From: Bacillota bacterium
GTDB lineage: Bacteria > Bacillota > Clostridia > Saccharofermentanales > Fastidiosipilaceae
NCBI GenBank assembly: GCA_023442635.1
Contig: JAEZYR010000157.1
Span: 1-18,543, forward strand
Direction of reading: 5' to 3'
DNA length: 18,543 nt
Numbering within the stretch: position 1 is the first letter of the stretch; the number at the start of each line of letters is the position of its first letter. Of the stretch, positions 6,697 through 12,653 are shown piece by piece. A model generated the notes under the pieces. It was not told the DNA's origin and searched no databases. It saw only the letters and a program-made list of their open reading frames with translations. Both the position numbers and the translations under genes were made by a program.

Positions 6697-7810
6697 GAGG
6701 CGGAGCTGGTCTTTTGTCGCCAGAGCCAAGATCAATCTTTACTTACAATTACTAGGGCGTCGACCCGATAACTATCACGAACTCAATACCTTGATGCAGA
6801 GCTTGGAGCTTGGAGATCTATTGGTCTTCGAGCTTTGCTTTTGTGAGAACCTTTCAGCAGCGACTTTAGAGAGCTACCAGAAGCTTCTTGATTTAGGAAG
6901 CTGTCAGGTTTATTACCAAGAATCGTGGGAGGTCGAAGAGGGAGCAGAAGACCTGCTCCGCTCGATTCAGGCCCAGCCGCAAAAGAGTCTGACCCGTCGC
7001 TGCTTTCTTCTTTGGGGCGAAGTTGTCCTAGCACATTTTGCGAAAGCCGAAGTGCTAGCAGCTTTCCAGCAACTGCTTGCGCTCGAAGCGAGTGAAACAG
7101 GCTATCTCTTGTGCCACCTTAAAATTCAAAAGCAAACGCCGCATCAGGCTGGTTTGGGTGGAGGCTCATCGGATGCTGGGGCCTTCTGGTGTTTTCTGGA
7201 AGAGATCTTGCCTAGCTTGAGATTGGCTGAAGCACCTAGGTTGCAGACCTTGACTGCCTTAGGGGCAGATGTGCCCTTCGCAGCTTTGGGAGGGACGGCG
7301 ATAGCTCAGGGTCTAGGTGAGCGGCTTTGGGGTTGGTCTCCCTTGCCTGCCTGGTCTTGCCTCATCTTAAAGCCAGCCTTCGCCTCAGCAACCCAGCAAG
7401 CTTTTGCCCAATATGATTCTGCCCTTCCATCGAAAGCAGCATTACGCCAGAAAGAACAAGCCGCCCAAAGCCTCAACCAGCAACTCCTCAACGCGCGGCA
7501 ACAGAGCGAGTTAGCCTTCTTTGAGCTCTTACAAAGCAAGGGCGTTAACGACTTTCTACCCTTAATTGATTCGGATGAGCGAGCTTTAGCCTATACGCGT
7601 CAGTGCCTGTCTGAAATCTGTCCTGAAGCCTATGTTCAGATGAGTGGGTCGGGTTCCGCTTTTTACATGCTTTGGCCGCGACGCCTTCGCGATTCAGAGC
7701 AAGCTCGCCTGCTGCGAGAAATACGTAGACAGCGACTCTTCAATGGGCGGGACTATACAGCTTGTTGGACCTATTTGAATCAGGGAGACTTGGCTAGCAG
7801 CCTTGTGTAA
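6689..7810 (+). CDS. ispE: 4-diphosphocytidyl-2-C-methyl-D-erythritol kinase (IspE), unusually long
   Basis: IspE phosphorylates CDP-methylerythritol in the non-mevalonate (MEP) isoprenoid pathway in the cytosol. GHMP-kinase hallmarks are present: ARAKINLYL (11-19, with the conserved Lys14), RRPDNYHEL (24-32), the ATP loop AGLGGGSSDA (154-163), GADVPF with the catalytic Asp194 (192-197) and MSGSGSAFY (318-326). The product has 373 residues, against roughly 280-300 for the family. The extra length lies mostly between about residues 50 and 140, between motif 1 and the ATP loop, and looks like a helical insertion. ATG 6689 overlaps the veg stop (ATGAATAA); an in-frame TTG at 6674 is possible but poorly placed. 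Activity is inferred from intact motifs. Confidence 0.93.
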   Translation: MNKRRSWSFVARAKINLYLQLLGRRPDNYHELNTLMQSLELGDLLVFELCFCENLSAATLESYQKLLDLGSCQVYYQESWEVEEGAEDLLRSIQAQPQKSLTRRCFLLWGEVVLAHFAKAEVLAAFQQLLALEASETGYLLCHLKIQKQTPHQAGLGGGSSDAGAFWCFLEEILPSLRLAEAPRLQTLTALGADVPFAALGGTAIAQGLGERLWGWSPLPAWSCLILKPAFASATQQAFAQYDSALPSKAALRQKEQAAQSLNQQLLNARQQSELAFFELLQSKGVNDFLPLIDSDERALAYTRQCLSEICPEAYVQMSGSGSAFYMLWPRRLRDSEQARLLREIRRQRLFNGRDYTACWTYLNQGDLASSLV

Positions 7811-7895
7811 AAAGTTTGACGCCAGCTTTCTGCACGGTGGGGGCAAGCTGCTATCTGAACGCTGTGCCCTAGCTTTTCGGGTAACCGAGAGGGGC

Positions 7896-7909
7896 AGACA
7901 AGCTTGTCT
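7896..7909. repeat. 14-bp perfect palindrome abutting the rpmH promoter
   Basis: AGACAAGCTTGTCT is fully self-complementary and ends four bases before the -35 hexamer. It could be a protein-binding site. A nearby imperfect 8-bp hairpin (CTTTTCGG, GTAA, CCGAGAGG, about 7873-7892) may be part of the end of the ispE transcript, though it has no U run. Confidence 0.5.
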
Positions 7910-7913
7910 TTCG

Positions 7914-7942
7914 TTGACCCGCTTTGCAAAACTAGCTATAAT
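7914..7942 (+). promoter_or_regulatory. Strong rpmH operon promoter
   Basis: TTGACC (7914-7919, 5 of 6) and TATAAT (7937-7942, 6 of 6) are 17 bp apart. Transcription would start near 7949 and leave a leader of about 60 bases before rpmH. This is one of the best sigma-A-type promoters in the window, as expected for a ribosomal protein operon. Confidence 0.88.
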
Positions 7943-8009
7943 CCTATCTATTGTGCCAGGTTTCGCCTATTTGCGATCTGGCTGCCATTTAACTCGGGAG
8001 GAATGACAG

Positions 8010-8147
8010 ATGTCTAAGAGAACTTATCAACCCAAAAAACGCACCCGTAAGCGTGTTCATGGTTTCCGTAAGCGCATGTTGACTTCGGCAGGACGTGACG
8101 TTCTGAAGCGCCGCCGCCTTAAGGGTCGTCGTCGTTTGAGCCACTAA
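8010..8147 (+). CDS. rpmH: 50S ribosomal protein L34
   Basis: A 45-residue, extremely basic protein beginning MSKRTYQPKKRTRKRVHGF and ending in KGRRRLSH, which is the L34 pattern in full. L34 is a small component of the large ribosomal subunit. The ATG has GGGAGG at 7996-8001 with an 8-base spacer and follows a near-consensus promoter. It is the first gene of rpmH-rnpA-yidD-yidC-jag. In many bacteria dnaA and oriC lie just upstream of rpmH; here ispE does. Confidence 0.98.
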   Translation: MSKRTYQPKKRTRKRVHGFRKRMLTSAGRDVLKRRRLKGRRRLSH

Positions 8148-8167
8148 GCGAGTTCCTACTTAAATAC

Positions 8168-8551
8168 ATGGCAAATTTCGAGCGCCTGAAGTCTAATCGT
8201 GATTTCGCTCGAGTTTTTCGTCAAGGTAAGCAGTGGCGTCGACCGCTACTGCTTATCTGTGTACGCCCAAATCGCCGCAATGTGAACCGCTTTGGCGTGA
8301 CATGCTCGAGACAGGTAGGAACGGCTGTCGAGCGCAATCGCCTCAAGCGCTGCTTGCGCGAGAGCTGGCGTCATTTAGCGGCTCAGATGAAGCTTGGCTA
8401 CGATGTTGTTTTGGTCGCAAGTGCCTCTGCTCTTTCGGCCAAGCAAACGCTCTTTGAGCGGCAGTTGCTGAGTATGCTTTTGGATGCAGGCCTTTTGAAC
8501 CAAGAGGCAAACTGTAGCGAGACAAGGAAGTCTTCGCTGGTATGTGGATAA
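8168..8551 (+). CDS. rnpA: Ribonuclease P protein component
   Basis: RnpA is the basic protein partner of the RNase P RNA that removes 5' leaders from tRNA precursors. It has 127 residues. The start MANFERLKSNRDFARVFRQG is typical, and the RNR signature is ERNRLKRCLRE at 55-65. The gene follows rpmH by 20 bases. No good Shine-Dalgarno sequence is visible before the ATG, so translation may depend on coupling to rpmH, which would hold RnpA below L34. It overlaps yidD by 10 bases. Confidence 0.97.
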   Translation: MANFERLKSNRDFARVFRQGKQWRRPLLLICVRPNRRNVNRFGVTCSRQVGTAVERNRLKRCLRESWRHLAAQMKLGYDVVLVASASALSAKQTLFERQLLSMLLDAGLLNQEANCSETRKSSLVCG

Positions 8552-8829
8552 AGCGAGCCTTAAAACGCGGCATTTTTTTTTACCAGCGAGCGATTTCATC
8601 TCACCGCATGCCATGTTGTCGCTATATACCTAGTTGCTCGAACTATGCTTTAGAAGCCCTAGAGCGCTTTAATGTTTTTAAAGCCGTTCTGCTCAGCCTG
8701 TGGCGAATCTTGCGCTGTAATCCCCTTTGTCGGGGCGGATATGATCCCCCAGAACGCTACGATCGTTTCTGGACTTTGCACCGGCCACCGATTTTGCGGC
8801 CAGATTCATTACCACGCCAAGACGATTGA
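8542..8829 (+). CDS. yidD: Membrane protein insertion efficiency factor YidD
   Basis: YidD is a small membrane-associated protein that aids YidC-dependent insertion of inner-membrane proteins. The 95-residue product has the family's cysteine motifs: CCRYIPSCSNYA (25-36) and RCNPLCRGGYDPP (58-70). The N-terminus is basic and amphipathic. It overlaps rnpA by 10 bases and precedes yidC, the usual order. The first codons (ATG TGG ATA A) also contain a perfect DnaA-box sequence on the opposite strand. Confidence 0.96.
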   Translation: MWIKRALKRGIFFYQRAISSHRMPCCRYIPSCSNYALEALERFNVFKAVLLSLWRILRCNPLCRGGYDPPERYDRFWTLHRPPILRPDSLPRQDD

Positions 8830-8875
8830 CAGGCAGATGGGCTTCTAACACTGGAAGTATTGCAGGAGATATGTG

Positions 8876-9928
8876 ATGAGTCCTTTGCACACAATGCCGA
8901 TGGTTATGGGGATTTTGGATCCTCTATACATCGCCTTCGGCTGGATTATGCGGCTGCTGTACCATGTTTTTGTGAACTATGGGGTGGTCATTATTGTTTT
9001 CACCGTTATCTTGCGGGCGGCCATGATTCCCCTCTATGTCAAACAACACAAAAACAGCCTGATGCAGAATCAGCTCAACGAGCCTCTGGCTGAGCTCAAA
9101 CGCCGCTACGGCGATGATCGCCAGGGCTATTCAATGGCTCAGATGGAGCTGTACAAGGCCCATAAAATTTCGATGTTCAGTGGCTGTCTACCATCGCTAT
9201 TAGGTCTTATTTTTATCTGGCCTGTGTGGCGTATCATCTCTTCACCTCTGCGCTATATTCAAGGGGTTAGCCTTGATCATTTGAATCAGCTGGCTCAGCA
9301 GTTAGGCGAAAAGGGGCTCCTGCCTGCTCGTGATGTCGCCCAAGTTGCGCACTCGGATATTCCCGTTCTCCAGATTCTACAGAGCAGCGGTGAGCAGCTC
9401 AGCCAGGCAGTCCAAAATGGTCTTATTCATATGGGGCAGCTCATGAACTTAGACTTCTTAGGTCTAAACTTGGGTTTGCGGCCAACTTGGAATCCAGCTC
9501 AGCTCTTTGGAGCCGAAAAAGCTAGCTATCTGCCGCTTTTGCTGATCCCCATTATCGCTATTGCGACAACCTTTGTTTCACAGGTTGTCATGGATCGCAC
9601 CAATCCCATGCTCGCAGAGCAAAGAGAAGCCCGCAAAAGAGCAGCTGAGAACCCTGCAAGAGATGTTCCCCAGGGTCCCTCAGGTGAAAGTATGATGAAG
9701 TCTATGCGCATCATGATGCCCTTGATGACGCTATTTACGGTTACGATCGCACCTGCGGCTATGGGTCTATACTGGATTACGGGCAACCTCATGGCCATCT
9801 TGCAATCTTGGCTTCTTTACGTGCTTTACACCAAGCCCGTCAAAGAGCAAATTAAGCGCAATGAAGAAAAAGCAGCTTCCGCCTTAAAAAGAAAAGGCCA
9901 AGCACAGCTTGAGGGAGGAGAAAAGTAA
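8876..9928 (+). CDS. yidC: Membrane protein insertase YidC/SpoIIIJ (Oxa1 family)
   Basis: YidC inserts and folds membrane proteins, alone or with Sec. The product has 350 residues. It lacks the large periplasmic domain of Gram-negative YidC, and I see neither a signal peptide nor a lipobox cysteine at the N-terminus. The first core segment (about 31-55) carries the conserved cavity arginine Arg47 in VILRAAMIPLYVKQ; other hydrophobic segments are at about 103-122, 217-238, 278-296 and 296-318. A stretch of about 90 residues (125-215) between the second and third segments is longer than in the B. subtilis paralogues (about 260 residues total). The C-terminal tail is basic. AGGAG at 8864-8868 favours ATG 8876 over GTG 8873. 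The stop overlaps the jag ATG by one base. Confidence 0.95.
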   Translation: MSPLHTMPMVMGILDPLYIAFGWIMRLLYHVFVNYGVVIIVFTVILRAAMIPLYVKQHKNSLMQNQLNEPLAELKRRYGDDRQGYSMAQMELYKAHKISMFSGCLPSLLGLIFIWPVWRIISSPLRYIQGVSLDHLNQLAQQLGEKGLLPARDVAQVAHSDIPVLQILQSSGEQLSQAVQNGLIHMGQLMNLDFLGLNLGLRPTWNPAQLFGAEKASYLPLLLIPIIAIATTFVSQVVMDRTNPMLAEQREARKRAAENPARDVPQGPSGESMMKSMRIMMPLMTLFTVTIAPAAMGLYWITGNLMAILQSWLLYVLYTKPVKEQIKRNEEKAASALKRKGQAQLEGGEK

Positions 9929-10737
9929 TGGCTCGTTCCATTGAGCAAAAGGGTAAAACGCTGGAGGCTGCTATCGCAGCAGGTCTCGAGCTTTTGGGCC
10001 TCGAACGTGAACAAGTAGATATTGAGGTACTAGAAGCTGGTGAGCCAGGGGGCTTGCTGGGCATCGGACGCAAGGATGCCAGAGTCCGATTGACGGAGCG
10101 AGTCAGCGAAGCGATGCAGCCCACAACTGAAGCCTACGAGTACCAAGTTGTTGAGACAGAAGAGATTTTGGCTGAGCCCGAAACAGAAAGTGGAGAGGCT
10201 GCTGTTGAAGCAGGTGCTGAAGAGATCCTGGGGGCGGATGTCGAAGATTTGCTTTCTCTAGAGGCAGACCCACAGCTGGCCAAGGCCATGCAACACATCG
10301 AATGTATTCTGCAGGCTTTGGATGTCGAGGCAGATGTGACTTGCACGCGTCAAGATGATCAGATCGCAATCGAGGTTGAAGGTGAGGATGTCGGGGCGGT
10401 TATCGGCCGCCGTGGCGAAACCCTCAATGCTATACAGTACTTAACAAGCCTGGCAGTCAACGCTAATGAGCAAGAGCATGTCTATGTATCCATTGATGTC
10501 GCTGGATATCGAGCCAGACGTGAGCAGGCGCTCGTGGATCTTGCCCATCGCACGGCCAAACGTGTGCTAGAGGTTGGCAAAGAATATGTCATGGAACCGA
10601 TGAGCTCTGCTGAGCGTCGCATCGTCCATACAGCTTTGCAAGACTACCCCAACATTCGCACCGAAAGTGAAGGTATCGAGCCACACCGCTCAGTCGTGTT
10701 GATTCCTTTGCGGGCTGCAGAAGATATGGAAGCGTAA
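9928..10737 (+). CDS. jag: Jag/KhpB (EloR) RNA-binding protein
   Basis: Jag (KhpB, EloR) is an RNA-binding protein found beside yidC in Gram-positive bacteria and connected with cell elongation and sRNA binding in other species. It has 269 residues in three parts: a Jag-N domain (about 4-57, with the LLGIGRKDARVRL block), an acidic glutamate-rich linker (about 68-115), and a KH domain with VIGRRGETLNAIQYL (158-172) followed by an R3H domain containing RRIVH (230-234). The start overlaps the yidC stop (TAATG), with GGGAGGAG upstream. A terminator follows, so jag ends the rpmH operon. Confidence 0.95.
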   Translation: MARSIEQKGKTLEAAIAAGLELLGLEREQVDIEVLEAGEPGGLLGIGRKDARVRLTERVSEAMQPTTEAYEYQVVETEEILAEPETESGEAAVEAGAEEILGADVEDLLSLEADPQLAKAMQHIECILQALDVEADVTCTRQDDQIAIEVEGEDVGAVIGRRGETLNAIQYLTSLAVNANEQEHVYVSIDVAGYRARREQALVDLAHRTAKRVLEVGKEYVMEPMSSAERRIVHTALQDYPNIRTESEGIEPHRSVVLIPLRAAEDMEA

Positions 10738-10768
10738 TCTGGTGCAAAGCTTCTCGCCCATACGAATT

Positions 10769-10802
10769 AAACACCTGAGCTACGGCCAGGTGTTTCTTTT
10801 TA
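10769..10802 (+). terminator. Rho-independent terminator after jag
   Basis: AAACACCTG (10769-10777) and CAGGTGTTT (10787-10795) form a 9-bp stem around a 9-base loop, followed by CTTTTTA. It separates the rpmH-jag operon from mnmE. Confidence 0.85.
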
Positions 10803-10808
10803 CCGCCT

Positions 10809-10836
10809 TTGAGCTGCTTGCCTAAAATTGGATAAA
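10809..10836 (+). promoter_or_regulatory. Possible mnmE promoter
   Basis: TTGAGC (10809-10814) and GATAAA (10831-10836), 16 bp apart, are each 4 of 6 to consensus. TAAAAT at 10823-10828 is a better -10 but has no -35. Some promoter is expected because a terminator lies just upstream. Confidence 0.3.
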
Positions 10837-10908
10837 CAGAAGACAGAAAGCAGCAAGACGAAGTGCGAAAGGCTTCGGAAGGGTGAACATCGCAGGAGAG
10901 GATATATC

Positions 10909-12498
10909 GTGAAGCAGCTTTTAAATCGAACGATTGTCGCGCATGCAACACCGCCTGGGCGTTCTAGTATTGCCGTTTTGAGACTTTCAGGCTCTGAAGC
11001 TCTTTTGATTGCAGATCGAATTTTCCAAAAAGGCCCCTTGCCCAAGGCTGCGGCACTTTCGAATTCGGCTTCCAGCAGCGAAGGAGAGGATCTCCAGTTC
11101 CTAGAAGGGGGGCATCTGGGTACCTGCCAGAAAAAGGAGGCCACGCTAGAGAAGAGCAAGGGCTATCGGGCCTATTTTGGCTACGTGCACGAGGTGGACA
11201 AGCCCTTGCAGCCGATAGACCAGGCTGTCGCGCTTGTCTTTCGAGCTCCACATTCTTATACGGGAGAAGATGTCGTCGAGTTCAGCTTACATGGTGGCCT
11301 TCTTTTGAGAGAGCGATTCCTTGAGGCTTGCTTGGCAGCAGGAGCAGAGCAAGCCAGACCAGGCGAATTTACGAAACGAGCCGTCTTGAATGGGCGCATG
11401 CTCTTGTCAGAAGCCGAAGCTGTTGCTGACCTCATTGATGCAGCTACTGAAAGAAGTGCAGTCACGGCTCTCTATCACTTGACTGGCGCCTTAGCTGAAC
11501 AATTACAAAAGATCCGCCAACCCCTTTACACGGCTTTGGCTGCTTGGAATGTTTCGATCGAATTTCCTGAGCACGACTCGGCTGAGCCCCATAAGGCTCC
11601 CATGCAAGAGGCACTTGCGACAGCCCTGCAGCGCGTGACGAGCTTGTTGGACACCTATCGCCAGGGGCGCCTGCTTCGCGATGGTTTTCAGCTTTTGCTG
11701 GCGGGAGCCCCCAATGCTGGCAAGTCGAGCCTCTTTAATGCACTCTTGGGACAAAATCGAGCCTTGGTCAGTGATATCGCTGGCACGACGAGGGATCGCA
11801 TTTCTGAGACGCTCGATTGGTACGGCATCCCCATTTTGTTGCACGATACAGCGGGTTTGAGAGAGCTGAGTCATGACCCCATTGAGAAAATGGGGATGGA
11901 GCAAACCAACGCCCTTATCCAGCAGGCCGATGCCGTTCTTTGGCTTCTCGAGCCAGCCCAAGCGATTTGGCCAGATCCTAGCTGTTTACAGACTCTGAAG
12001 CCTGGCTGTGTTTGGCAATTTGTTTGGACGAAGCAGGACATCTACTCGCAATCTCCTGACGAGCAGGAAGCTTGCCCCGAAAAGATACACGAGTGGCTGA
12101 TCGCGCAAGAACAGATCATCTTGCCCCCCATAAGCCTTTCCTCACGCCGAAGCGAAGATTTGCAGCAAATCAAAGACATCGTGCATGCGCACTACAATAG
12201 ACTCGCCCCACAGGGCGGACTGGGCGACCTGACTCATTCGCCAAGCGAAAAACATCAAGGAGCTAAGTCGGGGAGCTGGAGTCCTCTTTTGCTTCGAACG
12301 CCGCGACAAGCGCAATTGCTGAGCGATGCGCAAGAGGCCTTGAAGATGGGACTGGAGGGTCTAGAACAAAACTGGCCAGAAGATCTTCTGAGTGCGCAAG
12401 TCAATCGAGCTTTGCAGGCTCTTACAGAATTGGATGGAGAATCCAGCAGCGAAGGCATGCTCAATGAACTTTTTTCACGCTTTTGTGTCGGAAAATAA
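10909..12498 (+). CDS. mnmE: tRNA modification GTPase MnmE, longer than usual
   Basis: MnmE acts with MnmG to build the 5-carboxymethylaminomethyl-type group on wobble U34 of certain tRNAs. From GTG 10909 it has 529 residues, against about 455 normally. The N-terminal folate-binding domain begins TIVAHATPPGRSSIAVLRLSG, and the GTPase domain has G1 GAPNAGKS (266-273), G2 GTTRD (292-296), G3 DTAG (313-316) and a G4 of TKQD (374-377) in place of NKxD. The C-terminus FCVGK (525-529) keeps the functional cysteine. Extra residues occur at about 42-85 and in the stretch about 430-460. AGGAG at 10894-10898 with a 10-base spacer sets the start; the frame extends upstream to 10828, but those 27 residues look unlike MnmE. 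Confidence 0.95.
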   Translation: MKQLLNRTIVAHATPPGRSSIAVLRLSGSEALLIADRIFQKGPLPKAAALSNSASSSEGEDLQFLEGGHLGTCQKKEATLEKSKGYRAYFGYVHEVDKPLQPIDQAVALVFRAPHSYTGEDVVEFSLHGGLLLRERFLEACLAAGAEQARPGEFTKRAVLNGRMLLSEAEAVADLIDAATERSAVTALYHLTGALAEQLQKIRQPLYTALAAWNVSIEFPEHDSAEPHKAPMQEALATALQRVTSLLDTYRQGRLLRDGFQLLLAGAPNAGKSSLFNALLGQNRALVSDIAGTTRDRISETLDWYGIPILLHDTAGLRELSHDPIEKMGMEQTNALIQQADAVLWLLEPAQAIWPDPSCLQTLKPGCVWQFVWTKQDIYSQSPDEQEACPEKIHEWLIAQEQIILPPISLSSRRSEDLQQIKDIVHAHYNRLAPQGGLGDLTHSPSEKHQGAKSGSWSPLLLRTPRQAQLLSDAQEALKMGLEGLEQNWPEDLLSAQVNRALQALTELDGESSSEGMLNELFSRFCVGK

Positions 12499-12519
12499 GT
12501 ATGTATCTAGGCTCAAAAG

Positions 12520-12595
12520 CGTGCACCATGTCATGGTGAGAAAGCTGATGAAAGCATAAGATGTTTATTCAAGCGAAGAAAACCGTGCGCCATGG
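12520..12595. repeat. Inverted and direct repeats between mnmE and mnmG
   Basis: A perfect inverted repeat, CACCATG-T-CATGGTG, lies at 12524-12538. Its left arm belongs to an 11-base element CGTGCACCATG (12520-12530) that recurs as CGTGCGCCATG at 12584-12594 with one mismatch, 64 bases away. The 155-base spacer has no U-rich tail after the hairpin, so a terminator is unlikely. An operator or RNA structure controlling mnmG and rsmG is possible. Confidence 0.55.
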
Positions 12596-12653
12596 AGACG
12601 ATTTGTGCGGTGAAGGCTTGTTGTATGGATTTGTATAGATAGGAATGTTTTAG

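Noticed and set aside
7803..8006. Open frame in the ispE-rpmH spacer
   Set aside because: It runs across the rpmH promoter and leader; the translated sequence shows no family features.
10800..11159. 119-codon - strand frame covering the jag-mnmE spacer and the mnmE 5' end
   Set aside because: Mostly antisense to mnmE, no plausible start signal, and no recognisable protein motif.
11503..11961. 152-codon open frame on the - strand inside mnmE
   Set aside because: It mirrors the GTPase domain coding region; the + frame has all the motifs, so this is a shadow frame.
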